Shown: positions 51,130 through 63,578, counted from the stretch's first letter. The stretch: 64,000 nt of DNA from Shinisaurus crocodilurus (GCA_021292165.1 CM037877.1:106515858-106579857); one strand, 5' to 3'. Program-made: numbers and translations. The notes: generated by a model not told the origin, from the sequence alone.

Positions 51130-51824
51130 TACGAGCCACCCAGCAAGCTAGAAGTGGAATTCAAACAGAGGTTCCACACAGCAATTAACGGAGTGCTATG
51201 TTATGCAGCAATGCCCTTCCCCACCGGCCGAGATCCTCCTATAATTTTTACTACTAACAAGTAAGTGCCATTCATCTAAGGTTCTTCTCTCTAATGCTTA
51301 TTGAAAACTTTGCGCACTGAAAACGTAATTGTTTGCAGGTTTAGGCTGCTTTATTGCTTCCCTAGTGAGTGTGGCTCAGGAATGAGGCATCTTTTCTGTC
51401 CATTAAGACTAAATAAATAAATCTGCACATAAATCTGCAAGGCCCTTAATAGCATTAATAGTACTTTGCCTGCCCACCCTGGAAAGGGGGTTGTTGCAAT
51501 TGCATTTATAGGGGAACAAATAAACAAACAAAGACTGGAGCTGGGCCAATTTTTTTTTTTTTTTTTTGCCATACAGAGTTTTGATAATTTTGAGGGGATG
51601 GAGCAAAAAGGGCAATCAGAGGCCTGGACCAATTTCTGGTGGGGTACTGAAATCTACTAATTTTAGGGGTGGGGGCTTACCAGTATAAGACAATGCCACA
51701 CCATGGATCAGGTCTGAAAAAACACAGAAAACTCTGGCATGAAAAAAGTGTAACAACATTATCATGTGGATGAAGAAATGATGGCAGTTCCTGAGAAAAG
51801 GGTTAGTCAAGTAGGGTGGATTTT
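51130..51824. other. no recognised feature
   Basis: Non-coding; poly(T) run of 18 at 51550-51567. Confidence 0.4.
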
Positions 51825-52480
51825 ACAGAGGACAGTCTTCTATTTTGGACAGGTGGCAGAGGACAGTCCTCTATTTGAGGGGCTGTTTTTCCTAAGTCCA
51901 GTTTCAAGATAAAGAACCATCAGAAGGGACAACAGCAGGTGCCTTGAAGTTCCCATCAGCACTTAGCACCTGGACAGCAGGCATACAAGTCACTTGGTCA
52001 CAGTCTTCCCCACTCTGAAATTGTATTTCTATTTCAATTATAACAATTACTTCTAAAATTCAGTGACAAGGGGGAGAGCCTTTTCTGTGCTAGCCCCCCC
52101 CAACTGTGGAACAATCTCCACCACCACCACCCCGAGACCTGCATGGCGCCAACTCTGTTATCTTTATGGCACCAGGTTAAGACTGTCCTCTACGTTGAGG
52201 CTTTTAATAATTAAATGGTTTATGGTGGGGTGGTAAATTGTTTTTAGCAGTCGTGTTTTCATTAACTTGTTTTAGAGATATTTTTAAAATTGGTTTTAAA
52301 AATGTCATAATGTTTTATTGTTTATATTTTAAACTGTATTTTATTATTTGTTTTTAATTATTGTTGTATACCGTCCAGAGAGCTCCGGCTATTGGGCAGT
52401 ATAGAAAATGAATGAATAAATAAATCAAATAAATAAATTTGCATTTATACCTGCAAATTAGCATATGTAGATTGTATGCC
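51825..52480. repeat. AGAGGACAGTCCTCT repeat H copy 1, with nested LINE tail
   Basis: Blocks TTACAGAGGACAGTC, AAGATAAAGAACCATCAGAA, CACTTGGTCACAGTC, TTGTATTTCTATTTCAATTATA and TTACTTCTA match 56795-57205. After TTCTAAAATT a LINE tail (52062-52437) intervenes, then TTTGCATTTATAC continues the repeat. Confidence 0.6.
52062..52437 (+). pseudogene. L2-like LINE 3' end
   Basis: Partial ORF2 tail (GRAFSVLAPP, then TRLRLSSTLRLL in translation), a T/TTTTA-rich 3' UTR, the block TACCGTCCAGAGAGCTCCGG and GGGCAGTATAGAAAATG, ending in an AATAAATAAA tail. 5'-truncated. Confidence 0.7.
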
Positions 52481-54717
52481 AATGTGTATCCTCTGTTTTG
52501 GTGATGCATAAGTGACTACCCCAAACGCACAACTTCACTGTCAGATATTCATTAATTCCTCCTAATCTTACTAGGCCTGTGCAGATTTTATCCTCTTTTC
52601 ATATATCAAACCCATGGAAGAGGGAGTGGGATCATGTGACTAGCCATGCTCCTGATGGTCATGCCCCATTGACCCTGTTTCCCAGCAGCCGCACACTCTG
52701 CATTAGTGAGGCAGAGGCGCACACACAGATGTACATATGTAGGGCACCTCCACAGGAGTAGAAACCCTGATTGGCCAGTATCTTGCTTGTATTCCCACTC
52801 TGCACTAACACTGAACATGCAGCCACTGTGAGCATGGCCAGAGGGTGTATTGGTGTCAGGGAGCATGGCTGGTGGTGTGATCCCCCTCTCTCTCCAACAC
52901 ATGTTCACTGTACACATGTGGGAGAAGATCTGAATGAAGCTACTGATACAATACAAGACTTGATTAAGAATTTAAGGGTAATTTACTGGTCTCTTCATAG
53001 ATGCAATCTGCTACAACTGGCCACATGCAATGTAAGGTAAGAGATATTATTTTCCATCAGGCAAGGTATCTGCATCTGTTGCCCATGAAACCTTCCTTAT
53101 TATCCGTTTTCTCCCCTATGGCTGAGTAATGACATTCCCGAATAGCCTTCTAGGCCCATCAAAGTCCCCTCTGAACAATAGAGACAAATTGCTTCCCAAC
53201 TTATCATGATTCTCTTACATTTACAAGTCACATTTCATTCCTTACTTGTGAGGCGCATGTTTTACTTGATATACTTTTGAACAGTTTCTGTATGAAAATG
53301 CTTAACAAAAATTAAATTAACATTTCTATAGATCTCCCCACCCCGCCAGCTCTTATTGAAGGAAGGATAGTAAAACCTTTAAAAAAAAAAAAAAAAACCC
53401 ACAAAAAACTAGCTAATAGCTTTCATTTCACATCTTCAGTTTCCTAAGAAAGTAAATTAAAAATGAATTGCCAAAGCTTAGAAGTGGAACATAACTGCCA
53501 TTTATATCTGAAAATGGTATCTTAAACCAGGTAGATTTAAAAAATATAATAATATGCCCATAGAAGAGAAGTTTAAAAAGAATTACATTTGAAGAGGATA
53601 AACGCTAATACCCCTGCTCTCCTATACAACAGAGATAATTGAGTTTCTTCTGTAATAGAGATGAACAGCATTTTTTTTTAGCACTGACATTCAGATTTAT
53701 GGGAGACCAGACATTGACTGAGGCCTTATTCACAATGGCTACAACCCAATGACTTTTTAAATTAAGTTTACTTATTTATTTATTATTTATGTGTTACATT
53801 TCTATACCACCCAATAGCCAAAGCTCCTTATTAGCACAATCACAAGGGTACCACACCACACAGAATGTAAGATTGCCACATTAAATTCTCTAAAACTAAA
53901 ATTCCAGGTAGATTTGGAGTTCCTCGTTGGGTAGAACTGAAGTGGGGCTGAGAAAGATTGAGAAGGTTTCCCACAATTCTGCTCATGTTAGTCAACATCT
54001 AGAGATGTGAAGGCCCAGGGGGAAAAATGGTGGGGGGAATGGAAAATATGTTGTTGATTTTTATTTTTATTTTCCCGGAATAAATGGGGAACATTACGGT
54101 AGTTGTTTTCTGAATTCTTATGGGGTTTTTTTTTTGGGGGGGGGGTGTTTTCCAGACCTTGACAAACTGCCAAGCAAGATAATACCTCTGCTGGACCTGC
54201 ATAAAGGCTTTTAGATATGGATTCATGCCAGTGTTAACCTTTAGGACCCTTTCTATGGCCTGTGCTGCATAGCAGAGATCCCCTTCTTCTTGTTGGATAC
54301 CAGCACTGTTGCATGTGACCAGGGCCCAAGCATCAATTTTTGGGTCCAGTACAAACTCACAACACTCTCCCCTCCCACACACATACACAATCCCCTCCCA
54401 GACATACAATCTCATGATTTGTATGCAGAGCCAGTCATGGCAGTTGGGGGGGGGGGGTGAACTATGAATTTATTCACATGTATTTGGGGCCTGTAAATCC
54501 TTCCAGGAGCAGCACTGGCTCTCATTGTCCCTGGGAGCACTATCCCCAATTATTATGGTGGTTGTCCCTCCTATCATCTGCCCCTCCCTCTTGCCTATGT
54601 GCAAGGAACTCTAGGAATCATAGTTCTTGAGAAAGTATGTCACATAGAGAAGCACAAATCTCTCTCTCTCTCATTTACTACAAATTCTAGCTTAACTGCA
54701 CAAGCACACACACTTTG
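52481..54717. other. non-coding with low-complexity runs
   Basis: Contains an A run at 53381-53397, poly(G) at 54137-54145 and 54447-54457. A short LINE-like tail (TTTATTTATTATTTATG...CTATACCACCC at about 53770-53812, reverse strand) is possible. No gene recognised. Confidence 0.4.
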
Positions 54718-54725
54718 TTCTAGAG

Positions 54726-54860
54726 CAGTGTTCTCCAACCTTGGGTCCCCAGATGTTTTTGGCCTACAACTCCCAGCATGCCTCAGCCAGCTATGCTGGC
54801 TGGGACATGCTGGGAGTTGTAGGCCAAAAACATCTGGGGACCCAAAGTTGGAGAACACTG
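54726..54860. mobile_element. 135-bp fold-back hAT MITE, family M, perfect duplication
   Basis: CAGTGTTCTCCAACCTTGGG ... GTTGGAGAACACTG, flanked by perfect TTCTAGAG (54718-54725 and 54861-54868). The duplication matches the TCTAGA-like hAT target preference. Confidence 0.95.
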
Positions 54861-55129
54861 TTCTAGAGAACAGCCTAGGAAAGCAACTCACTGTTCAGAA
54901 TGATGGTTGTTCTGCTCTAACACTGCTTCTGATTTGGCTCAAGCACATCTCACCGAATAGGTACAAAGAAACAGCGAAATAAGTTTCCATAAATATCTTC
55001 AAGCATGATCTACAATTTATCCTCAACTGTTTTCCTCATGGTAATGGGGTTGCAGCCTGGATCTCCCCTTCCCACAATAAAGTTTAGCCTTTTTATCCAC
55101 CCACAGGCTTGAGACTGCCAGAAAAAAAA

Positions 55130-55640
55130 TGTAGCGGTCAGACTGTTGTCCGGTGTGTCTTTTATAGAAACATAACACCAATCGTGAGATAGCTTCACTG
55201 GCTTCCTATTTGTAGTGGAGCCCAGTTCAAGGTCCCGGTTCTTGCCTATGGAGCAATACATGGCCAGGACCGGTGCAAGGCAGTTTGGTGCCCTAGGCAA
55301 GATCAGATATTTAGCGCCCCCCCCTTCCCACTTGAGAGCGCTGTATTTTTTTCCCCCAAGGCGTTTCTGGCACCCCTTTAGCCCTGCGCCCTAGGCAGCT
55401 GCCTAGTTGGCCTAATGGTAGCACCGACCCTGTACATGGCTTGGGGGCAGGCTATCTGAAACACCACCTCCTCCCCTATGAATCTGCCCAGAGCCTGCAA
55501 TCATCATCTGAGCCCTGTCACGTATCTCACCTCCTAGAGAGGGGAGGTTAGCATCATCAACTTGAGACAGGGCCTTCTGTGTAGCAGCACCTTGCTTTTG
55601 GAATGGCTGGCTAGAACTATGCCATTACACTGACCTTTCA
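55130..55640 (+). pseudogene. L2-like LINE ORF2 tail, interrupted by a MITE
   Basis: Degenerate translation with LHWLPICSGAQFKV-like and YLKHHLLPYESAQSLQ-like segments and a GPSV...LAFGMA end, as in the L2 ORF2 C-terminus. Split by the MITE at 55265-55432. Confidence 0.65.
55265..55432. mobile_element. 168-bp CAGGRCCGGTGC hAT MITE, copy 2 (nested)
   Basis: CAGGACCGGTGCAAGG ... GGTAGCACCGACCCTG, flanked by perfect TACATGGC (55257-55264 and 55433-55440). It is in reverse orientation relative to the copy at 27889. Confidence 0.93.
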
Positions 55641-55691
55641 GTGATTAATCTCCCACTCTATGGGCTGCAATCTGCTGGGCAACACAAAAAT

Positions 55692-55743
<52 letters not shown>

Positions 55744-55795
55744 TACACACACACACACACACACACACACTGTGTGTGTGTGTGTGTGTGTGTAT
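55692..55795 (+). repeat. compound (TA)n(CA)n(TG)n microsatellite
   Basis: TA run, then CA runs broken by ATATACATA, then an abrupt switch to TG at 55772. The CA to TG switch makes an inverted repeat able to form a long hairpin. Confidence 0.95.
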
Positions 55796-56789
55796 AAATT
55801 TAGGGCTGGGGAGTGGCATCCATAGCACTATGGAGCACCCAAAAGCTCAAATTTAGCTTGTTTGCAAGTTAAATTCAACCCTTTTATGGCTCCATAGCTG
55901 CTAACAAGCTAATAAGCTGCTAACGCAGTTTGCAAACAAGCTAAATGTAATCTTTCTTTTTTGCACTCTACAAATGCCATTTTTTCCTTCAAAAATAATA
56001 TTTTTGGAGGAGTGCGGGGCCAACATGGGACATCAGGGGCAAGTGGTGAAGGCCACAAGTGGCCCGCCAGCAGTGTGTTGCCCCCCCCCCCCAGTTTAGA
56101 TGGTTCATAATCTCTCCATAAATATTATTCAGAAGTTCCCAAAGTATTAAAAAAACTTTATCTAACAGCCTCGTAGGGCTGCTTAAGAATCTGAAAGAAC
56201 CTGGGAGCCATTCTGCAGGGACAAGTATGGCAGATATTTCATTTTTCCCGTTAATGAACTCTTGAGGGGAAATGCATATAGTTGACAGCTTGCCTGCATA
56301 TAACGAACAGCATTATTCATGCCGCTGAATGTTAAGGGATTTTTTTAAAAAAATCCTGAGTACAAATAGAGGAGCTTTGTTGAATCAAGGGGGTTATGGA
56401 TGGGGGGGGAGCATTAATTAAACAAATGATTTTTTCCCCATAATATGCTGAGATTCTCATCAACCATGTAAAATTTGAGTTATTTTACGTCTAATGCTTA
56501 TACTCCATCCTTCATCTAAAGAGTTCAGAGCAGCTTCCTTATGCTTCTCAGGTAGGGTTACCAGTTACCACATTTTACGTGCTGGCCCCACACCTGTGCT
56601 TTTAGAAAACAATAGCCAAGTCATGCAAATTTAGCAGAGGAAGCTCGTCCAACTAATTATCTTCATGCTACGGAAAGATTCCTTTGTGTATCAGGCCTCC
56701 TTTAAAGGCAGAGAAGCAGCCAATGAACAAAAACAGGTGGAAACACTGTTAGCAAGAAACCTCCCGACCAGGTACTGCTAGGGTGGCCT
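55796..56789. other. no recognised feature
   Basis: Non-coding; poly(C) run at 56081-56092. Nothing else supported. Confidence 0.4.
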
Positions 56790-57205
56790 GGTGCCCTACA
56801 TTACAGAGGGCAGTCCTCTGTTTGTAAGTGTGTCCAGTCCAAGTCCAGTTGACCAGTTTAAAGCTAAAGAACCTCAAGAAGGGAGATCAGGTGACCTACA
56901 TTGTATGTATGCATGTATGCATGCATGTATTTATATAATGCTGCTTTTATACCACTTAATATCCCAAAATCTCGAAGCAGTATACAATACATATAAAACA
57001 CAGTACAAAACCAATATAAGAACAGTGTAAGAAGAATAAAAACAAGAAATACTTAAAAATATTACAACAAGATGCACCGGGACAACAGAAGACGGAGCAG
57101 GCACATGAATCACCTGGTCCCAGTCCTCCCCTTTAGGATGAGATGTATTTCTATTTAAATTATAGCAATTACTTCTATATTTGCATCTATGTGTATACAT
57201 TACCA
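56790..57205. repeat. AGAGGACAGTCCTCT repeat H copy 2
   Basis: TTACAGAGGGCAGTCCTCTG, AAGCTAAAGAACCTCAAGAA, CACCTGGTCCCAGTC and TGTATTTCTATTTAAATTAT match copy 1 in order. A reverse-strand LINE 3' end (about 56905-57075) is inserted at a different point from the one in copy 1. Confidence 0.6.
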
Positions 57206-57244
57206 TATGCAAGTGTTAGGCAGAATTGTGTCTCTTTTTGTCCA

Positions 57245-57475
57245 TCAGGCCCCAACATTGCAGGCTTCCAGAAAGGCTCTGAAAACCTACATGTTTACTC
57301 TGGCCTTCCTCAGATGGTGTGTGTGTGTGTGTGCGCGCGTGAGTGTGCTTATTGTTGGTCTACTCTTTATATTGTTGTTTTTATGAAATCGTATCTGTCT
57401 ATTTTAGTGCTTGAAGCCTCCTTGGGAGGGCTCCTGCCAAGAAAGGTGGCCTAGAAATATTTTAAATAAATAATG
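57245..57475 (+). pseudogene. L2-like LINE 3' end
   Basis: Short ORF2 end (SRKALKTYMFTLAFL in translation), a TG microsatellite, then the end block AAGAAAGGTGGCCTAGAAAT and an AAATAAATAA tail. 5'-truncated. Confidence 0.65.
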
Positions 57476-57477
57476 TT

Positions 57478-57504
57478 GGTGTGTGTGTGTGTGTGTGTGT
57501 GTGT
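57478..57504 (+). repeat. (TG)n microsatellite
   Basis: About 13 GT units following the LINE tail. Confidence 0.9.
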
Positions 57505-57739
57505 AGGGAGGGGGGTGATGCATACGTGGCCACCCTAGGCACTGCTCATGGCCAAACTCTATTTGGCTTCAGCAGCAAAATAGCTTCAAGGTGCTCTCGT
57601 ACCATCTCCTTGGTCCAAAGGTTGACTTCCTTGAGTTATCCTGCGGCTTTGATCAACAATATCTTACCAGATTGTGACTAATAATTGTAGTTGCTCTTCT
57701 AAACCAGACATGGACAGCACTGCCTCTCTGATGAGAGAT

Positions 57740-57935
57740 TGGGGATAAGAAAGGGATTCCCTTGCTAGCACTAGCGATATCAAGAAAAACTCCAGGGATT
57801 CCCTTGCTAGAGCTAGCTAGCAAAAGAAAGCCCAGGAAGTGCTGCTGCAATTCCCTGCCCTTACCTTTGAGAATCGAGATAAGGGTTTCCCTTGCTAGCG
57901 CTAGCACTATCAAGTGAATCCCCAGGATTGTGTGT
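57740..57935 (+). repeat. three local repeats with GCTAGCGCTAGC palindromes
   Basis: The unit TTCCCTTGCTAGC(A/G)CTAGC recurs at about 57757, 57797 (as TTGCTAGAGCTAGCTAGC) and 57887, each followed by a (T)ATCAAG(A/T)(A/G)A(A)...CCAGG block. A short, irregular tandem array. Confidence 0.6.
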
Positions 57936-59500
57936 GTGGTGCGTGTGTTCGTGTGTGCAAGCGTGCATATGTACAACCTCCTGGCACCACCTGGTGTGGC
58001 CCTTGGGGCTAAAGAGGTTGTATATGCCTGTTCTGAACCTAAGTATCTTATCAGGTCAGCCAGGTGGGTGCTGACCCAATTCACCAAATTGGGGTTCCAG
58101 ACACGGAGAGAAATGATTTCTTTGAATCAGGCACTTGAGGCAACAAGAAACATACACACACACAATGGGAGAAATGTGCTTGCGTTATTGAAACTCATTT
58201 GGCTTTTCTCAAAATTCCTCAAATGTTTTCCTACTAGGAGAAGCCCCCAAATTAGCTTTTACTTCTGCCAACCCATGACTGGCATGGTTCTCATTTTAAG
58301 CATTTCCTGTTTAAAAACTTCAGAGTTGTTCCTATCTGGCGGTCATACAGTAGGGATGCTTGAGGAATTCGATCCTTGTGAATTCCGGTACAAAATGAAC
58401 CACATCATTTGGACTAATGTGCAGATTGGAGATAAGCCTACCAGATTTTGCGCTTCTCCAAATGTTGCAACGCAGTTTCAAATACACATTAAACTACATC
58501 GTTTGAGAGCAAATACACATTTAGAAACATATTAAAATAAGTATTTACATGTGTATTTTCAGATGAACGTATTAAAAAAGCAGCCATGGTTTGCCAAAGG
58601 TCAAGGATAAGAAGCATTTGAACATGACTTTTAACCTTCTGCTCCATGATCTCTCTCTGGTTTTAATGGTAATACGTTCTTTATTGCTCTGATAGCCTTG
58701 GTTTTATGCTGCCGTTTTTAGTTACACATTTTAGATATTGGCTGGAAGTGTTTTACATAAGCCACCATGAGAAAATTGTTGTTTTCAAAGGCAGCACAAC
58801 AGAGCTTCTTAAGGAAAGAAATACATTTTGCATTGGCACTTCACTGCATGGTTTCAAAAGGAATGCACTGTTGTTACCAAGCAGACAAGTTTCTTGGTAC
58901 TTGAGTTTCCCCTCCTAGGCTGTTGCCACCCCACTTCCTAATTTGTAGAACATTTACTGATTAAATTATTGGAGCCAGGATTTCACATTTGCAAACATTC
59001 CGGGGATCCTTAGTCTACAGATCACTTTTCTAGCATCTGTGCAGATGTTCGGAAAGCGTGTGGGGTGCACAAGTGAGGAGGGGAATGGGGATTGCACTAG
59101 CTATGCCCTCCTCACTGTTCTGATCTCATTGCCCTCTATATGTAGAGGATGACTGTGTGCGGTGGGGAGCCTCCTCTATGCATGGAGGGCAGTAGGAGCA
59201 GTGATGGGGGGCAGAGCTAGTGTGTTTATTATCCCCTTTCTTGTGTGCACACCCTACTTGCTTTCAGATCAGAATGCCTGCATGGGGCTTATGAGACTGC
59301 TGGATCTAATATAAAGTTGGCAGCACATTAGCACGTTCTTTTTCATTCCAAATTATGCAGAACTTGTCCAGATATATATTCCAAGTTGTTCAGGAATAGC
59401 AGCAATAAATATGTATGGGTATTTTTTCCCCTCTGTATCTTACGGAATACTGGAAGGCTGCCAGAATAATTTGTCAAAATCTATCACCAATTCTCAAGTT

Positions 59501-59532
<32 letters not shown>

Positions 59533-60671
59533 GATAGGAAGGATCCTGTGAATCATTCTTCTACCAACATTCATATACAACGTTTTTATGTCAATGAGGA
59601 CTGAATGCATCCATCTCTCACCACAGCCCTGTGAGCTGCAAAAGTGCATGAGTCGCACCAGAGACAGAGGTATATTAATTCCTTACAGACATAAGATATG
59701 GAAGAACTGGTCAAACTGACCCACTAGCGATCATACGTTAAAGCCATGCTGGTTATTATTATTATCATCACAAATTACTCAAAGGCCGCTGCAGGGACCA
59801 AAGGGAAAGAACATCCAGCCAGCTCAGAGCTATGGAGGTATGTTCTGATCTGGATGTGCCAGGGGAACAACAATATGTCTTCTTCCTCTTCTTGTTCCTC
59901 TCCTACCAGAGGTTGGACATCATCATGGTTAGACTGTTTCTGTTTAGCCATGATGAGTATATTTGGGAAATATAATGTCGTGGTTTTCTGTTTCCTTCTG
60001 CATCGCAGTACTACAACCGATTACGATGGCTACCACCTCACCCGTAGTTTTCCATACCGAAGCCCCATCGGTATCCCTTGCCTTGGTCTCCAATCGGTAT
60101 TGACACTGCTGCTGCCCAAGGTCAGGTGGAATTTAGAGGTGATTTCATTCCTCAAGACTCCACAAGCCTCCTGGTCCAGCTCCTCTGCCAGAAACAGTTG
60201 GCTTTCCCAGGGGTTGGGTTATTTCCCGCCGCCTGATACTCGGCGTAGCTGAAGTGCATGGCGGCACTACTCACCAAAGTCAGGCCATAAGCCAACCCCC
60301 CTGTGGCAATATATGAATAATATGCAATATATGAATAATCTTTAAGTAATAATAATGCCTGCACAGATATATATATATTTTCCCATTTTGATTTTGGAAA
60401 GGAAAGCATGCTTTCAGGGAGCAGAAATATCTTTAAATATTCACCATTTAAATCTTGTTTTCTGCCCTGGTTTCCCCATGTTCTGTTGCTTTGAAGCTGT
60501 GAAGGAACAGAATTGTCCAGCATTTTTGTGTTTGGTTTGGTTCGGTTCGAAGGTATTATGGGGTTAAATCTTTGTGTGTGCTAATGAGTGCGTGTGCATT
60601 TACTAGTCAGTTTTGACCAAAAGGTTAATATTTTAGAGGTCAAATGTTTAGTTAGAATGTAGAGGTCAGGA
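57936..60671. other. non-coding; one GC-richer block
   Basis: Mostly plain sequence with a CA run at 59502-59530. A TAGGGATGC word at 58353 hints at another hAT relic. The block 59745-60290 is GC-richer, with an open reverse-strand frame of 58 codons from 59951 that starts MAKQKQSNHDDVQ and holds an acidic run. No family is recognised and frames break within the block. Confidence 0.35.
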
Positions 60672-60844
60672 AGTTCATTGGACCATCTAACGCAGGATAA
60701 TCAGCACTGACTGGCCAGCAGCTTTCCAGGGTTTCAGGCAGGAATTTTTCCAGCTGTACCTGGAGATGCTGGCTGGGGATTGAACCTGGAAGTTCCTGGA
60801 ACCTTCTGAATGCAAACCATGCATTCTACCACTGAGCTATGGCC
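60672..60844 (-). mobile_element. tRNA-derived SINE of a second type
   Basis: On the reverse strand it starts GGCCATAGCTCAGTGGTAGA (tRNA A box) and, about 30 bases on, GGTTCAATCCCC (B box). It then has CATCTCCAGGTACAGCTGG, CCTGCCTGAAACCCTGG and CTGGCCAGTCAGTGCTGATT blocks. It differs from the five SINEs with the CTCACAGGGTTGTTGTGAGG body. Confidence 0.8.
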
Positions 60845-61258
60845 ACTTTCTGCATTTATTTTACTGAATTGTTTTTTAAGGTTTTTTGTTTTTGTTTTTT
60901 AAATCAAGTTTGCATGAAAATAACCAAACAAATTTCTCCCCATCACTCTAAGCTCACTTGCTCTAAGCTAGCTTCTGTGTATGCCTGCCTATCAGTACAG
61001 AACAGGCTCCATGCAGACCTTCACCGGGTTAATTCTATGGTATGATAGTGGCTTGATCTGTCAAGGCACACACTGATTCGCCTCATGGCATACAGTTTTG
61101 AAATCATTGGGAAGGGTTGTAGCCCTGACGCACAGCTTGTACTCCTTGTACCACAGGCAAATCTGCAGGCAGTTTGTGGTTTTGCTATGTAAAAAAATCC
61201 TAGCAAGAAAGTTAAATGGATATAGCCCTACCTATGATATTTGGATCCACAAAAAATG

Positions 61259-61260
<2 letters not shown>
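60845..61260. other. no recognised feature
   Basis: Non-coding, T-rich at 60869-60901. Confidence 0.4.

Positions 61261-61291
<31 letters not shown>
61261..61291 (+). repeat. (ATCT)n microsatellite
   Basis: About seven to eight ATCT units. Confidence 0.95.
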
Positions 61292-63122
61292 GTATTGTGT
61301 TTTATTTGTACACATACACTAGTTTTCAATTTTCTCTGTGTAAAACAATGGAAGAGGCAAAATCATTTCAACTCAGCCGATTGTCATGTCGTTAGAATTT
61401 CCCCCTGCAAATGGCAGCTCATATTGTCATTCACTGCCTGCTATAAAACTTTAATTAAAATCACAGTACAGCATGGAGGCAATCATGTTTCAGTATCAGC
61501 AAACTCAAACCCAAACTGTGAACTATATAAACAGGACTCAGTATAAATTTCTAGCCCATCTCACACTGAGAAATCGATTGTCTTCAATTCTGGAAAGAGT
61601 GAAAAGGCAGAAGCTATCAACTTGCTAAGTGAGCTAACCTTACAGAGCACGCAATTAACAGCATTGTTTTCATGATGGAATAGGCCTTAAAAAATGAACC
61701 CAACTGTGGAATAAAGCCATTTAATCCAACTCTATTGCAAGCAGTGAAATGACCGAACATATACAGATTAGTCTAGTACATCCAGTCAAAAGACACAGTG
61801 GCTAAATAGCAGGGCAGGATAAGACTATTCTGTAATGATGAGGGATGGGGAGAATTCTGCCCTGTGGAATCATGAATCAAGCCAGAACCACAGTTTTCTG
61901 GCAGGTACTGGGCCAATCCAGAAATTAAGGATGAGTGGGTTTCACCTGTTCTTTTCTTTATTGTTCCATGGTTTTGGTCTAATCTGCATTCCACTGCGAC
62001 TAAATTCCAAATTAGGAGGGTTTCTTACATGAATTCCAGAACTGGAGTATGCACAGTTCATTGCAGCTTTTGATCCTTCAGTTTGTTTGCATCATGCCCC
62101 CATCTATGTTACAAATGCATACATCTGCATTGATTTAAAAAAAAACAAAACACCCCACCACAAACAAACAAAGCAATGTCGATGTGTTTGTGTACATATA
62201 AGTGAATTAAGATATTATTTGGGCAATGTATCACTGATGTGTGCATGCGCTCTCGCACATTAGTAACAAAACACACAAAGAGAACCTTAAAAGAAGCATG
62301 CATACAATAAAATCAAGAATTCTTTATTTCAGTATTTTCTCTCATTGCACGTAAGTGCAGAAATCCTTTATGCAATCATATGTGCAATCACATCAGGTTT
62401 TTTTGTGGTGTTTTATCAATGTTATATGCACATCAATAATTTGAGAGACACAAAATGAACTCAAGTAACAGAATGCTGAAGCAAACTGTTCATGTATAAT
62501 GCAAATGCTCTGTACAAAATCCAGACACACAAACACGCGCACACACACACACCTTAAATGGGACAATGGAGAATTCCTAGTGCATTAGTCACACTTCAAC
62601 AACAAGACCAGATAATTGGGAACTCCAAAATTTGGAGAGAAATTTGCATGAGGAGAATGCTAGAAGCATCCCTACCAGAGTTACAGAGAAAGCTTCAAGT
62701 GCAAAAATGTGGAGGGGGGTTACCTGCCCTTCCTAGAGTTGGAGGCCTTGGAACAAATGTGGCTTTCCCACCATGGTGGATTGCTTCTCAGCTGTTGTGT
62801 TCCAGTTACTGAAATTTAAGAAACCCACCCCCTAGTTCCACCCCAGACTGTCAGCCAAGAGGGGGTCCTAATAAAGCCCCTTGGTTCTCCTATACTGCTC
62901 CCCATCTCACAGTACTGACACAGGAGTAAAGTACAGGATCCATTCCAGACCAGATCCCATAATCCGCTCTAGAATTTTGGTGGAGTGCAACGGAAACAGA
63001 CGGGCATCCCTCCATTTTTTTAAATAGGCTACTCTATCACATACATACATACTACTCTTCATATATGCTCAGTTGCTCACAAGAATTTTACGGAGACAAC
63101 CGAGCTGAGTCAAAATTTTTCA
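61292..63122. other. no recognised feature
   Basis: Non-coding; a CA-rich run near 62536-62551. No gene recognised. Confidence 0.4.
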
Positions 63123-63137
63123 GAAAACATCCTGAGA

Positions 63138-63440
63138 GGGATATTGCGCTAAATGATCAAATAACTTACAATATCAAATGCCAAAAAGGACAATTGGAGA
63201 AAAACACTTTTGTGAGCATTTGGGGTAAATTTCTGGATTATGTGTTGGTGAAGGGGAATGAACCTTGTCAAGATTTGTTACATTTTTGGAATATAGAATA
63301 ATATCTGATATTTTTTGGGGGGGGATGTAACTTGTTTCTAAGTGGTGGTGGGTGCACGATGTTTACGTTGTATTTCTTTTTATTTTGTTGTATGACTGGA
63401 AAAAAATAAATAAATAATTATTTTTTAAAAAAGAAAGAAA
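63138..63440 (+). pseudogene. 5'-truncated L1 LINE tail
   Basis: Encodes the last ORF2 residues (ALNDQITYNIKCQKGQLEKN, then FLDYVLVKG and CQDLLHFWNIE with stop at 63299-63301), closely like the end of the L1 at 22965. A short 3' UTR and A-rich tail follow. Flanks GAAAACATCCTGAGA (63123-63137) and GAAAATATCCTGAGA (63441-63455) differ at one base, a clear target duplication. Confidence 0.88.
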
Positions 63441-63578
63441 GAAAATATCCTGAGAAACTTTCTGAGATTGTTTTCTCCTTCTCATCACCCCCTAGAAAAG
63501 TAAGGCCACTTTTGCAGAATTTTGTCTAAATATTCTTCTCTATTTATTCCATACTGAAAATAAAACATTACATCATTT

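Noticed and set aside
60780..60844. Functional tRNA gene on the reverse strand
   Set aside because: A and B boxes are present, but the sequence does not close an acceptor stem and continues into a SINE body.
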